Positions 15,327 to 25,225 of a stretch of 48,459 bases of DNA are shown here, one piece after another. The stretch is from Paraburkholderia sp. Tr-20389. GTDB taxonomy: Bacteria; Pseudomonadota; Gammaproteobacteria; Burkholderiales; Burkholderiaceae. The stretch spans positions 1 to 48,459 of the forward strand of contig NZ_JAAGPD010000070.1 in the NCBI RefSeq assembly GCF_017104565.1, written 5' to 3'. Within the stretch, counting starts at the first letter, position 1, and every line of letters begins with the position of its first letter. The notes below the pieces were generated by a model. That model worked only from the letters and a program-made list of their open reading frames with translations. It had not been told where the DNA came from and made no database searches. Position numbers and translations under genes: made by a program.

Positions 15327-16181
15327 ATGGATGCATTCAACCCGCGCCACACCTTTGTCCCGCCCGGCACGAGCCTTGGCGACAACGCTGCCTTGCTGGA
15401 CGTCACCGACGTGCAGATCGAAGGCTACGCGCAGGACATCACGTTGCGCCTTTACCGGCGAGCCGCCGCAAAGAACGGCTTGCCGATCCTGCTCTATTTT
15501 CATGGCGGAGGTTTCGTGCGCGGCTCGATCGGAGAAGCCGATTACGCCGCGCGCTATTTCGCGCAGCACACGCCTGCGCTGGTCGTGTCCGTCGGTTATT
15601 CGCTCGCGCCGCAGTTTCCGTTTCCAGCCGCGCCTGAAGACGCGCATCGCGCGGCGCTGTGGGTGCAGACCCGCGCACGAGCGTTCGGCGGCAACACGAA
15701 AAAGATCGGCGTAGCGGGCCACGACGCAGGTGGCTCGCTCGCGAATTGTCTTGCGTTCATCGGCCGCGATCGCGGGGATGTGCGGATCGAAGCGCAAGCA
15801 TTGTTCGGACCGATGCTCGACCCGAGCCTCACGCGTCTCGGCGACGAGAAGCGCTTGAGCTCGGACATCACGGCGAGCGAATGCGCGGCGTGTTATCGCG
15901 CGTATCTGCCGCAGGCTTCGCAACGGATGCATCCGTATGCGGCGCCGCTGGAATCGGTGCGGCTCAAGGGCTTGCCCGCGACGCTGATTGCCACCGCGCA
16001 AAACGACGTGCTGCACGTCGAAGCGGAGAAGTACGCGAGCAATCTGATCGACGCGGGCGTGCAGACGCAGGTGGTCCGATATCCGAGCGTGTCGCACGCA
16101 GCGCTGGCCAATCATCCGGCCGCGTTGCTGGAGGCGGTCCGATTTTTCCAGTGGCGCTTCGACGAGCGCGCACTCCGATAA
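15327..16181 (+). CDS. llpE: Lipase/esterase-like alpha/beta hydrolase of the efflux operon (LlpE-like), nucleophile Ser replaced
   Basis: A 284-aa protein of the hormone-sensitive-lipase branch. The oxyanion motif HGGGF is at 59-63 and typical strands follow (SVGYSLAPQFPFPAA). The nucleophile elbow, normally GDSAGG, reads GHDAGG, so the serine position is Asp133 (codon gac, 15723-15725). The acid Asp227 (QNDVL) and His257 (SVSHA) are kept. It precedes the RND adaptor gene by 35 nt, as llpE does in the ceo and bpeEF operons. With Asp as nucleophile it could be inactive as an esterase, or act through an Asp intermediate as haloalkane dehalogenases and epoxide hydrolases do. No signal peptide is visible. 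The ATG at 15327 has only a weak ribosome binding site. Confidence 0.85.
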   Translation: MDAFNPRHTFVPPGTSLGDNAALLDVTDVQIEGYAQDITLRLYRRAAAKNGLPILLYFHGGGFVRGSIGEADYAARYFAQHTPALVVSVGYSLAPQFPFPAAPEDAHRAALWVQTRARAFGGNTKKIGVAGHDAGGSLANCLAFIGRDRGDVRIEAQALFGPMLDPSLTRLGDEKRLSSDITASECAACYRAYLPQASQRMHPYAAPLESVRLKGLPATLIATAQNDVLHVEAEKYASNLIDAGVQTQVVRYPSVSHAALANHPAALLEAVRFFQWRFDERALR

Positions 16182-16216
16182 ACAAACTTCTATTAACTAA
16201 ATTTCCGGAGTCTGAC

Positions 16217-17524
16217 ATGTCTGTTTTTCCTCTCTCTCGTTCGAAGCTGGCGGTTGCGGCGCTAGCCGTGATCGTCATAGCCGGACTCGGCACGTTCGGC
16301 GCGATTCGCGTCGACGCGCGCTCGCCTGCACAATCCGCGCCGACCATCGTGCCGGAAGTCGACGTCGCCACCGTCATTCAGAAGACCATCACCGACTGGC
16401 AAAGCTATTCGGGCCGTCTTCAGGCAGTAGAAAAGGTCGATGTACGGCCGCTCGTGTCGGGCACCATCGTGTCCGTGAACTTCCAGGACGGCGCGCTCGT
16501 GAAGAAAGGCGACGTGCTGTTCGTGATCGACCCGCGTCCGTATCAGGCGGAAGTCGATCGCGCCGCCGCGCAGCTTGCCGCTGCGCAGTCGCGTTCGGGC
16601 TATGCGCAAAGCGACTGGGAACGCGCGCAACGGCTGATCGGCGATAACGCAATCGCGAAGCGCGATTACGACGAGAAGCAGAACTCGGCGCGCGAAGCGA
16701 ATGCGAACGTGAAGGCCGCGCAAGCGGCGCTCGAAGCTGCACAGATCAATCTCGGCTATACGAAGATCGTCGCACCTGTATCGGGCCGCGTGTCGCGTGC
16801 CGAGATCACGCTCGGTAACGTCGTGAACGCGGGCGCGAGCGCGGCGCCGCTGACGACGCTCGTGTCCGTGTCGCCGATCTACGCGGAGTTCGACGCCGAC
16901 GAGCAGACTTATCTGCAGTACATCAGTCAGGTGAAGAGCGACAGCAAGGTGCCCGTCGAACTGGGCCTTGCGAACGAAACGGGCTACTCGCGCAAGGGCA
17001 CGATCCAGTCGGTCGACAACCGGCTCGATACGTCGTCGGGCACGATTCGCGTGCGCGCGCGTTTCGATAACGCCGACGGCTCGCTCGTCCCCGGCCTCTA
17101 TGCACGCGTGAAAGTGGGCGGCAGCGAGCCGCATTCGGCGCTGCTGATCGACGATGCCGCAATCGGCACGGACCAGGACAAGAAGTTCGTGTTCGTCGTG
17201 GATAAGGACGATCACGTCCAGTATCGCGAGATTCAGCTGGGCGATCTGCAAGGCGCGCTGCGCGTCGTGAAGGGCGGGCTGCATGCGGGCGACCGCATCG
17301 TCGTGAACGGCACGCAGCGCGTGCGGCCGGGCGCGCAGATTCGCGCGCACGTGGTGCCGATGGGTGCTGGTGATGCGAACAGCGCGCCCGTCGCCGACGA
17401 CGCACAGGCGGACAAGCAGGCGCAACTCGACGGATCGAAGAAGCACAACGAACCGCAAGCCCAGTCGAATCAGCAAACGCAGGCACAGGCGCAGCCGCAC
17501 GCGAAGACGCGCAAGGATTCGTGA
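16217..17524 (+). CDS. ceoA: RND efflux periplasmic adaptor (CeoA/BpeE/MexE-like)
   Basis: A 435-aa membrane-fusion protein linking the inner-membrane pump to the outer-membrane channel. An N-terminal hydrophobic anchor or signal covers residues 7-30. The biotinyl-lipoyl halves are VDVRPLVSGTIVSVNFQDG (about 74) and KIVAPVSGRVSRAEITLG (about 188), flanking an alpha-hairpin rich in Ala/Gln (about 110-180). Beta-barrel and membrane-proximal domains follow. The last 50 residues are an unusual Gln/Ala/Lys-rich tail. ATG 16217 has CCGGAG upstream. The pump gene follows 73 nt downstream. Confidence 0.92.
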   Translation: MSVFPLSRSKLAVAALAVIVIAGLGTFGAIRVDARSPAQSAPTIVPEVDVATVIQKTITDWQSYSGRLQAVEKVDVRPLVSGTIVSVNFQDGALVKKGDVLFVIDPRPYQAEVDRAAAQLAAAQSRSGYAQSDWERAQRLIGDNAIAKRDYDEKQNSAREANANVKAAQAALEAAQINLGYTKIVAPVSGRVSRAEITLGNVVNAGASAAPLTTLVSVSPIYAEFDADEQTYLQYISQVKSDSKVPVELGLANETGYSRKGTIQSVDNRLDTSSGTIRVRARFDNADGSLVPGLYARVKVGGSEPHSALLIDDAAIGTDQDKKFVFVVDKDDHVQYREIQLGDLQGALRVVKGGLHAGDRIVVNGTQRVRPGAQIRAHVVPMGAGDANSAPVADDAQADKQAQLDGSKKHNEPQAQSNQQTQAQAQPHAKTRKDS

Positions 17525-17597
17525 TCGGTCGACCGACACACACGATCCTTCGATGCATGCGCACGAGACGTAAGCGCTCCAACATCAAGAGCTTCAC

Positions 17598-20500
17598 ATG
17601 AACATATCCAAATTCTTCATCGACCGGCCGATCTTCGCCGGCGTGCTATCGGTCCTGATTCTGCTGGCCGGTATGATCGCCGTGTTCCAGTTGCCGATCT
17701 CCGAGTATCCGGAAGTGGTGCCGCCCTCCGTCGTGGTGCACGCGCAGTATCCGGGCGCGAACCCGAAGGTGATCGCAGAAGCTGTTGCGTCGCCGCTCGA
17801 AGAGCAGATCAACGGCGTCGAGAACATGCTGTACATGCAGTCGCAGGCCAATAGCGACGGCAATCTCACGCTGACGGTCACGTTCAAGCTCGGCACGAAC
17901 CCCGACCTCGCGACGCAGCTCGTGCAGAACCGCGTGAACCAGGCGTTGCCGCGTCTGCCGGAAGACGTGCAGCGTCTCGGCGTGACGACGATCAAGAGCT
18001 CGCCGACGCTGACGATGGTCGTGCACCTGATCTCGCCGAACGACCGTTACGACATGACGTATCTGCGCAACTACGCGCTGCTCAACGTGAAGGACCGCCT
18101 GGAGCGGATCAAGGGCGTCGGGCAGGTGCAGCTGTGGGGCGCGGGCGACTACTCGATGCGCGTGTGGCTCGATCCGCAGAAGGTCGCGCAACGCAATCTG
18201 ACCGCGATGGAAGTGGTCAGCGCGATTCGCGAGCAGAACATTCAGGTCGCGGCGGGTGTGATCGGCGCGTCGCCTTCCGTGCCTGGCACCGCGTTGCAAC
18301 TGTCGGTGAATGCACGCGGCCGTTTGAAGACGGAAAGCGAATTCGGCGACATCGTCGTGAAGACGGCACCCGATGGCGCGGTGACGTATCTGAAGGACAT
18401 TGCGCGTATCGAACTCGCAGCTTCGGAATATGGCCTGCGCTCGCTGCTCGACAACAAGCCCGCTGTCGCGATGGCGATCAACCAGTCGCCGGGCGCGAAC
18501 TCGCTGCAGATTTCCGACGAAGTGCGCGCGACGATGAAGGAACTCAGCGCGGATTTCCCGGCCGGCGTCGAATACCGCATCGTGTATGACCCGACGCAGT
18601 TCGTGCGCTCGAGTATCGAGGCCGTCGTACACACGCTGCTCGAAGCGATCGCGCTCGTCGTGATCGTGGTGATCGTGTTCCTGCAAACGTGGCGCGCGTC
18701 GATCATTCCGCTGATCGCCGTGCCCGTGTCGATCGTCGGCACGTTCTCGCTGCTGCTTGCATTCGGCTTCTCGATCAATGCGCTGTCGCTGTTCGGGATG
18801 GTGCTCGCGATCGGTATCGTGGTCGACGATGCGATCGTGGTGGTGGAGAACGTCGAGCGGAACATCGAAAGCGGGCTGAGTGCGAGAGATGCGACCTACA
18901 AGGCGATGCAGGAAGTGAGCGGGCCGATCATCGCGATCGCGCTCACGCTGGTCGCCGTATTCGTGCCGCTGGCGTTCATGTCGGGTCTGACGGGCCAGTT
19001 CTACAAGCAGTTCGCGATGACGATCGCCATTTCGACGGTGATCTCGGCGTTCAACTCGCTCACGCTGTCGCCCGCACTGTCGGCGATGCTGCTGCGCGGT
19101 CACGGCGCGAAGGAAGACTGGCTGACGCGCCTGATGAATCGCTTGCTCGGCCGCTTCTTTGCGGCATTCAACAAGGTGTTCCATCGCGGCTCGGATAGCT
19201 ACGGCCGTGGCGTGAACGGCGTGCTGAAGCGCAAGGGCGCGATGCTGGTCGTGTATGCGGTGCTGCTGGGTCTTACGGTGCTCGTTACGCGCATCGTGCC
19301 GGGCGGCTTCGTGCCGGCGCAGGACAAGGAGTATCTGATCGCGTTCGCGCAGTTGCCGAACGGTGCATCGCTCGATCGCACCGAGAAGGTGATTCGCGAC
19401 ATGAGCGCGATTGCGCTGAAGCAACCGGGCGTGGAGAACGCGGTGGCGTTCCCTGGGCTGTCGGTGAACGGCTTCACGAACAGTTCGAGCGCGGGCATCG
19501 TGTTCGTCGCGCTTAAGCCGTTCGATCAACGCAAGGGCAAGGCATTGTCGGCGGGTGCGATTGCGGGCGCATTGAACCAGAAGTACGGCGCGATCAAGGA
19601 TTCGTTCGTTGCCGTGTTCCCGCCGCCGCCTGTTCTCGGTCTCGGTACGCTGGGCGGCTTCAAGATGCAGCTGGAGGATCACGGCTCGCTCGGTTACGCG
19701 GAGCTGAACAAGGCGACGGAGGCGTTCATCAAGAAGGCCGCGACGACGCCTGAACTCGGCCCGACGTTTTCGAGCTATCAGATCAACGTGCCGCAGCTGA
19801 ACGTCGATCTCGATCGCGTGAAGGCGAAGCAACTGGGCGTGCCCGTGACGGATGTGTTCAACACGATGCAGGTGTATCTCGGTTCGCTGTACGTGAACGA
19901 CTTCAACCGTTTCGGCCGCGTGTACCAGGTGCGTGTGCAGGCGGATGCGCCGTTCCGTCAGCAGGCCGACGACATCCTGCAACTGAAGACGCGCAACGTG
20001 AATGGCGACATGGTGCCGTTGTCGTCGCTGGTGACGGTGACGCCGACCTACGGTCCGGAAATGGTGGTGCGCTACAACGGCTTCACGGCAGCCGACATCA
20101 ACGGCGGCCCGGCGCCCGGATTCTCGTCGGGTGAAGCGCAGAACGCCGCGGAGCGCATCGCAGCCGAAGTGTTGCCGAAGGGCGTGAAGTTCGAATGGAC
20201 CGACCTCACGTATCAGCAGATCCTCGCGGGCAATGCGGGCCTGTGGGTGTTCCCGATCAGCGTGCTGCTCGTGTTCCTCGTGCTCGCCGCGTTGTACGAG
20301 AGCCTGACGCTGCCGCTCGCGGTGATCCTGATCGTACCGATGAGCGTGTTGTCGGCGCTGACGGGCGTGTGGCTCACGCAGGGCGACAACAACATCTTCA
20401 CGCAGATCGGTCTGATGGTGCTGGTGGGGCTGGCGTCGAAGAACGCGATTCTGATCGTCGAGTTTGCGCGTGAACTGGAGCACGACGGACGCACGCCGCT

Positions 20501-20783
20501 GCAGGCCGCTATCGAGGCGAGCCGCATGCGTCTGCGGCCGATTCTGATGACGTCGATCGCGTTCATCATGGGCGTGGTGCCGCTGGTGGTATCGAGCGGT
20601 GCGGGTTCCGAAATGCGTCACGCGATGGGTGTCGCGGTGTTCTTCGGCATGTTGGGTGTGACGCTGTTCGGTCTGATGCTCACCCCGGTGTTCTATGTGG
20701 TGTTGCGCACGCTGGCTGGCGGCAAGATTCACGTCGCGCAGAAGGACTCGCCGCATCTCGTCGCGCACACGACGGATGCATGA
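17598..20783 (+). CDS. ceoB: RND multidrug efflux permease, HAE1 family (CeoB/BpeF/MexF-like)
   Basis: A 1061-aa inner-membrane proton/drug antiporter with the family's start (MNISKFFIDRPIFAGVLSVL), large periplasmic loops after TM1 and TM7, and 12 membrane helices. The TM4 proton-relay pair is in GIVVDDAIVVVENVERN (about 400-416). It expels drugs from periplasm or membrane through the adaptor and the outer-membrane factor encoded on either side. In Burkholderia the homologous pump handles chloramphenicol, trimethoprim and quinolones; the substrates of this copy are not provable here. Its stop codon overlaps a possible start region of the next gene, so translation is coupled. Confidence 0.95.
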   Translation: MNISKFFIDRPIFAGVLSVLILLAGMIAVFQLPISEYPEVVPPSVVVHAQYPGANPKVIAEAVASPLEEQINGVENMLYMQSQANSDGNLTLTVTFKLGTNPDLATQLVQNRVNQALPRLPEDVQRLGVTTIKSSPTLTMVVHLISPNDRYDMTYLRNYALLNVKDRLERIKGVGQVQLWGAGDYSMRVWLDPQKVAQRNLTAMEVVSAIREQNIQVAAGVIGASPSVPGTALQLSVNARGRLKTESEFGDIVVKTAPDGAVTYLKDIARIELAASEYGLRSLLDNKPAVAMAINQSPGANSLQISDEVRATMKELSADFPAGVEYRIVYDPTQFVRSSIEAVVHTLLEAIALVVIVVIVFLQTWRASIIPLIAVPVSIVGTFSLLLAFGFSINALSLFGMVLAIGIVVDDAIVVVENVERNIESGLSARDATYKAMQEVSGPIIAIALTLVAVFVPLAFMSGLTGQFYKQFAMTIAISTVISAFNSLTLSPALSAMLLRGHGAKEDWLTRLMNRLLGRFFAAFNKVFHRGSDSYGRGVNGVLKRKGAMLVVYAVLLGLTVLVTRIVPGGFVPAQDKEYLIAFAQLPNGASLDRTEKVIRDMSAIALKQPGVENAVAFPGLSVNGFTNSSSAGIVFVALKPFDQRKGKALSAGAIAGALNQKYGAIKDSFVAVFPPPPVLGLGTLGGFKMQLEDHGSLGYAELNKATEAFIKKAATTPELGPTFSSYQINVPQLNVDLDRVKAKQLGVPVTDVFNTMQVYLGSLYVNDFNRFGRVYQVRVQADAPFRQQADDILQLKTRNVNGDMVPLSSLVTVTPTYGPEMVVRYNGFTAADINGGPAPGFSSGEAQNAAERIAAEVLPKGVKFEWTDLTYQQILAGNAGLWVFPISVLLVFLVLAALYESLTLPLAVILIVPMSVLSALTGVWLTQGDNNIFTQIGLMVLVGLASKNAILIVEFARELEHDGRTPLQAAIEASRMRLRPILMTSIAFIMGVVPLVVSSGAGSEMRHAMGVAVFFGMLGVTLFGLMLTPVFYVVLRTLAGGKIHVAQKDSPHLVAHTTDA

Positions 20784-20797
20784 TGGAGAAAATGACA

Positions 20798-22363
20798 ATG
20801 AAAAGGTTTGAACAAACGAGCGGCCTGAGTGGCTTCGGACGTGCGGCGGCAAGCACGCTGCTGATGTTGCTGCTCGCGGCGTGCTCGGTCGAGCCGACGT
20901 ATAACCGTCCCGATGCGCCGACGCCCTCGGCGTTCAAGGAAGCGCCCGTGACGGCGACGACAGGCGACGCAGCGGCCGCGCCGCTGCCCGCGAGCGAAGC
21001 GGGTACGTGGAAGACGGCCGAGCCCGCCGAGGACGCGCATCGCGGCGAATGGTGGACCGTGTTCGGCGACTCGACGCTCGACGCGCTCGAAAAGCAGGCC
21101 GCCGATGCGAACCAGGACCTGAAGGCAGCGGCCGCGCGCGTGCAGCAGTCGCGCGCGCTGACGAACCAGGCGCGCGCCGCGTGGTACCCGTCGGTCGACG
21201 CGGGCTTCGGCCCGACGCGCGAACGTCAGTCGCCGGCTTCACAGAATCTGCCGAACGATTCGAACGTGCCGACGCAAACGCTGTGGCGCGCGCAGACGAC
21301 GGTCGCGTATGAAGTCGATCTGTTTGGACGCGTGAGTTCGAACGTGCACGCAGCGCGTGCCGACGAGGCGCAGAGCGAGGCGTTGTTCCGCTCGGTGCAG
21401 CTCGCGTTGCAGGCGGACGTCGCGCAGAACTACTTCCAGTTGCGCGAGTTCGATACGCAGTTGAGCCTGTATCGTCAGACGGTGACGTTGCGTGAAGACG
21501 CGTTGAAGCTCGTCGAGCGCCGCTTCAATGAAGGCGAGATCAACGAACTGGATGTGTCGCGTGCCCGCAATGAACTGGCGACGGCGCGCGCCGATGCTGT
21601 CGGCGTCGCGCGTCAGCGTGCGGCGTCCGAGCATGGCCTCGCGATCCTGCTCGGCAAACCGCCGGCGGACTTCACGTTCCCCGAAACGCCGCTCGCGCCG
21701 GTGACGGTGCAGGTGCCTGCCGGATTGCCGTCCGCGCTGCTGGAGCGTCGTCCGGATATCTCGGCGGCGGAGCGCGGCATGGCGGCGGCGAATGCACGCG
21801 TCGGTCTGGCCAAATCGGCGTTCTTCCCGAAGCTCGATATCACGGGGGCATTCGGTTTCGAATCGGCGACGCTTGGCGATCTGTTCATGTGGTCGAGCCG
21901 CGCATTCCTGCTCGGTCCGTTCGCGGGCACGGCGCTGACGGTGCCGCTCTTCGACGGCGGCCGGCGCAAGGCGAATCTCGCGAACGCGCGCGCGAAGTAT
22001 GACGAGGATGTCGCGCAGTATCGTCAGCAGGTGCTGGTGGCGTTCCGTGAAGTCGAAGACAACCTGTCGGACCTGCGTTTGCTCGGAGACCAGACGCGTG
22101 AGCAGAACAATGCCGTCAACGCATCGCAGCGCGCCGAGCATCTGTCGCAGACGCAGTATCAGGAAGGTCAGGTCAGCTATCTCGACGTGATCGATGCGCA
22201 GCGTCAGGTGCTGCAATCGCAGCTGCAACTGAGCCATCTCGCGGGCACGCAGGCAGTGGCGACCGTCAATCTGATTCGCGCGCTCGGCGGCGGGTGGGGC
22301 GATGCGAAGACGGATGTCGGCAACGCGGATGCGCAGGCGCAGCAGCAGTTGGCGAAGCGTTGA
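20798..22363 (+). CDS. opcM: Outer-membrane efflux lipoprotein (OpcM/OprC, TolC/NodT family)
   Basis: A 521-aa protein from ATG 20798, about 10 nt after GGAG; ATGs at 20780, 20783 and 20792 are in frame but fit the site less well. The signal ends in the lipobox LLAAC, followed by SVEPTYNRPDAPTPSAF, the usual NodT-family start. The two tandem OEP halves are seen (ALEKQAADANQDLKAAAARV near 110; GLAKSAFFPKLDITGAFG near 340). It forms the trimeric channel of the pump. A terminator follows at 22395. Confidence 0.93.
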   Translation: MKRFEQTSGLSGFGRAAASTLLMLLLAACSVEPTYNRPDAPTPSAFKEAPVTATTGDAAAAPLPASEAGTWKTAEPAEDAHRGEWWTVFGDSTLDALEKQAADANQDLKAAAARVQQSRALTNQARAAWYPSVDAGFGPTRERQSPASQNLPNDSNVPTQTLWRAQTTVAYEVDLFGRVSSNVHAARADEAQSEALFRSVQLALQADVAQNYFQLREFDTQLSLYRQTVTLREDALKLVERRFNEGEINELDVSRARNELATARADAVGVARQRAASEHGLAILLGKPPADFTFPETPLAPVTVQVPAGLPSALLERRPDISAAERGMAAANARVGLAKSAFFPKLDITGAFGFESATLGDLFMWSSRAFLLGPFAGTALTVPLFDGGRRKANLANARAKYDEDVAQYRQQVLVAFREVEDNLSDLRLLGDQTREQNNAVNASQRAEHLSQTQYQEGQVSYLDVIDAQRQVLQSQLQLSHLAGTQAVATVNLIRALGGGWGDAKTDVGNADAQAQQQLAKR

Positions 22364-22394
22364 GCACTGTTTGACCGGATGCGGATGTCAGATG

Positions 22395-22424
22395 AAGCGG
22401 ACCCTTGCGGGTCCGCTTTTTTTT
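22395..22424 (+). terminator. Terminator of the efflux operon
   Basis: AAGCGGACCC (22395-22404), loop ttgc, GGGTCCGCTT (22409-22418), then a run of eight T. This is a textbook Rho-independent terminator. Confidence 0.95.
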
Positions 22425-22624
22425 CGCCTGCTGCATCGGCGCACTGCTGCTTCACATATCGCGTTTCCAGCTTTCCATTCGACAATCGATTCGTAGACCG
22501 CTGTCATGCACGCATCTATGATCGTCGGCCTCATCTTGAAGTCGCGCGGGCGCTGCTGGTATCCGGTGCGAATGTCGCGGCATACTATGCGATCGACGAC
22601 GACGCCCGCACCCACGGAGACGGC

Positions 22625-23797
22625 ATGAACGATCCACGCATTCCCGCAACAGATTTGCGCACGCTCATCGACGCTCTACGGGAAACTGCCGCCGCGCGCG
22701 ACCGCGCAGGCGGACACGCGGCGCAGGAGAAGCAGTGGATCGCCGACGCGGGCCTGCTTACGCTCGCCGTGCCGCGCGAGTTCGGTGGTGCAGGCGCGCG
22801 CTGGCTCGACGTGTACGAAACGATCCGCACGGTCGCGCGGGTCGACAGTGCGCTCGCGCATCTGCTGGGGTTTCAGTATCTGCAGATCGTGAGCGTCGAC
22901 GTGTGGGGCAATCAGGCACAACGCGAGCGTTATCTGCGCGGCACGGTCGACTCGCGCTGGTGGTGGGGCAACGCGGTGAATCCGCTCGATCCGCGTCTGG
23001 TTGCACGTGCAACGGATGACGGCGGCTATCTGCTCGACGGCGTCAAAGGCTTTTGTTCGGGCACGCGCGGCTCGCAGATGATGACGGTCTCGGCGCACGA
23101 TCCCGCAACGGGCAAGCCCCTATTCGCCGTCGTGCCGACCGGGCGCGAAGGCATCGCGGTGAACGAGGACTGGGACCCCATCGGCCAGCGTCAGACGGAT
23201 AGCGGCAGCGTGTCGTTCACGCGCGTCAAGGTCGAAGCCGCAGAAGTGCTGCATCGCTCCGAAACGCCGCCCATTCCGCGCGCGACGCTGCGCACGCTCG
23301 TCTCGCAGCTCGTGCTGACCAATCTGTTCGTCGGCATCGCCGAAGGCGCGCTGGAAGAGGCCCGCCGATACGTGACGCAGCATGCGCGGCCGTGGATCAA
23401 CTCGGGCGTCGAGAATGCGCTCGACGATCCGTATCTCGTGCAGCGCTTCGGCGAGATGCGCCTCAAGGCAGTGGGCGCGCAGGCGCTTGCCACGCGCGCC
23501 GCGCTCGCGCTCGACGACGCGTGGAGCAAGGGCGACGCGTTGACGGCCGAAGAGCGCGCGCAGGTCGGGCTGGCTGTATCGGAGGCGAAGATTTACGCGC
23601 ATCGCGCGGCGCTCGACGTGAGCGAAGCGCTCTTCGATACATGCGGCGCACGCGCGACGGGCGCGCCGCTCGCGCTCGACCGTTTCTGGCGCAACGCGCG
23701 CGTACACACGCTGCACGACCCGCTCGATTACCGCGTGCGCGACGTGGGTCGCTACGCCCTTACCGGGACGTTGCCGGAGGTTTCTTTGTACACTTGA
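22625..23797 (+). CDS. Acyl-CoA dehydrogenase-fold flavin monooxygenase (DszC/SfnB-like)
   Basis: A 390-aa protein from ATG 22625 with GGAGA upstream. It has the acyl-CoA dehydrogenase N-terminal domain (VPREFGGAGARWLDVYETIR), the middle beta domain (WWWGNAVNPLDPRL, DGGYLLDGVKGFCSG) and the C-terminal helical domain. The middle-domain wording and lack of the usual catalytic Glu context fit the group-D flavin monooxygenases (DszC, SfnB and relatives), which oxidise sulfur or other heteroatom compounds with reduced flavin from a partner. Annotators often call these acyl-CoA dehydrogenases. It stands alone here, without a reductase gene beside it. Substrate unknown. Confidence 0.8.
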   Translation: MNDPRIPATDLRTLIDALRETAAARDRAGGHAAQEKQWIADAGLLTLAVPREFGGAGARWLDVYETIRTVARVDSALAHLLGFQYLQIVSVDVWGNQAQRERYLRGTVDSRWWWGNAVNPLDPRLVARATDDGGYLLDGVKGFCSGTRGSQMMTVSAHDPATGKPLFAVVPTGREGIAVNEDWDPIGQRQTDSGSVSFTRVKVEAAEVLHRSETPPIPRATLRTLVSQLVLTNLFVGIAEGALEEARRYVTQHARPWINSGVENALDDPYLVQRFGEMRLKAVGAQALATRAALALDDAWSKGDALTAEERAQVGLAVSEAKIYAHRAALDVSEALFDTCGARATGAPLALDRFWRNARVHTLHDPLDYRVRDVGRYALTGTLPEVSLYT

Positions 23798-23860
23798 GGG
23801 CGTTTCGCGGCACGGCCTTCGACGCGTGCTGCGAGTTCATTCACCTCGAGGTCACCGGCT

Positions 23861-25189
23861 TTGCAGTTCAAACTTCCTACTACAGCAACCGCGCCGTTCT
23901 GCCCATCCGAGGTGCAGGGCTCCGTTACCGTCTCGCAGTCCGCGCCATTCTGGAAAAAGATCCTTCAGTTCGCAGGTCCTGGTCTGCTGGTGTCGATCGG
24001 TTATATGGACCCGGGCAACTGGGCCACCGATATCGAAGCCGGCTCGCGCTACGGCTATAACCTGCTGTTCGTCGTCGTGCTGTCCAGTCTTGCGGCGATG
24101 GTGCTGCAATGTCTGAGCATGCGTCTTGGCATCGTCACGGGCCGCAATCTCGCGGAGCTGTCGCGCACGCGTTATTCGCCGGGTGTCGCGCGGGTTCAAT
24201 GGCTGCTGGCAGAACTGTCGATCGTCGCCTGCGATCTGGCCGAAGTGCTGGGCGGCGCGCTCGCTTTTCATCTGCTATTCAAGTGCTCGCTGACGGTGGG
24301 CGTGATCCTGACCGCGTTCGATACGCTGATCGTGCTTGGCCTGAAGGGCAAGAACTTCCGCGATCTCGAAGCGATCATGCTCGGCCTGATCGCGACCATC
24401 GGCGTCGGCTATGTGATCCAGCTGGCCCTCGTGCATCCGCACTGGCCGTCCGTCGCGGCAGGCCTCGTGCCGTCATGGCAGGCCATCAGCGAACGCGAGC
24501 CGCTGTATCTCGCGATCGGCATTCTCGGCGCCACGGTGATGCCGCATAACCTCTATCTGCATTCGTCCGTCGTGCAGACGCGCGCCGTGAAGCGCGATCA
24601 TCAAGGCATCGCGGGCGCGATCTCGTTGTCGCGCATCGATACCGTAGTCGCGCTTTTTCTCGCGCTGCTGATCAACGCGGCGATCCTGATCCTCGCGGCA
24701 GCCGCTTTCCATTCGACGGGGCACACGGCCGTCACCGAAATCGAAGATGCCTACCGGTTGCTTGCGCCCGTCGTCGGTACGGGCTTCGCGGCCGTGCTGT
24801 TCGCGATCACGCTGCTCGCGTCGGGGCAAAGCTCGACGTTCACGGGCACGGTCGCCGGGCAGGTCATCATGGAAGGTTTTCTGCAGCTGAAGATTCCGTG
24901 CTACCAGCGGCGCTTCATCACGCGCGCGCTCGCACTGATTCCCGCGCTTGTCGGCGTGCAGATGCTCGGCAACGGCGCCGTCGGCCAGCTGCTCGTCGCG
25001 AGCCAGGTGGTGCTGAGCCTGCAACTGCCGTTCGCGCTCTATCCGCTGATCCGCATGACGAACGACCGCGCGCTGATGGGCGAATTCGCGAACCGGCTGC
25101 CGATGCGCATCATCGCGTGGGCGCTGTTCGGCTTGATCAGCGCGGCGAATATCTGGCTCGTCGTGCAGACGTTCGGCTTCGCCGGCTGA
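23861..25189 (+). CDS. mntH: NRAMP-family divalent metal/proton symporter (MntH)
   Basis: It imports Mn(II) (also Fe(II)) across the inner membrane with protons. The 442-aa protein has about 11 helices. The TM1 metal motif DPGN (50-53) and the TM6 motif MPHN (227-230) are both intact. There is no ATG before residue 49, but a TTG at 23861 lies 8 nt after GAGGT, so TTG initiation is the best choice; a GTG at 23912 is the alternative. No MntR or Fur box is evident in the 63 nt upstream, so it may be read through from the monooxygenase gene. A perfect hairpin follows. Confidence 0.93.
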   Translation: MQFKLPTTATAPFCPSEVQGSVTVSQSAPFWKKILQFAGPGLLVSIGYMDPGNWATDIEAGSRYGYNLLFVVVLSSLAAMVLQCLSMRLGIVTGRNLAELSRTRYSPGVARVQWLLAELSIVACDLAEVLGGALAFHLLFKCSLTVGVILTAFDTLIVLGLKGKNFRDLEAIMLGLIATIGVGYVIQLALVHPHWPSVAAGLVPSWQAISEREPLYLAIGILGATVMPHNLYLHSSVVQTRAVKRDHQGIAGAISLSRIDTVVALFLALLINAAILILAAAAFHSTGHTAVTEIEDAYRLLAPVVGTGFAAVLFAITLLASGQSSTFTGTVAGQVIMEGFLQLKIPCYQRRFITRALALIPALVGVQMLGNGAVGQLLVASQVVLSLQLPFALYPLIRMTNDRALMGEFANRLPMRIIAWALFGLISAANIWLVVQTFGFAG

Positions 25190-25225
25190 AACAGAAAGCA
25201 GGCGAAAAATAAAGCGGACGAAAAA

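Noticed and set aside
17646-20852. Open frame of more than 1000 codons antisense to the RND permease
   Set aside because: It mirrors ceoB exactly, is His/Arg-rich with no recognisable domain, and arises from codon bias.
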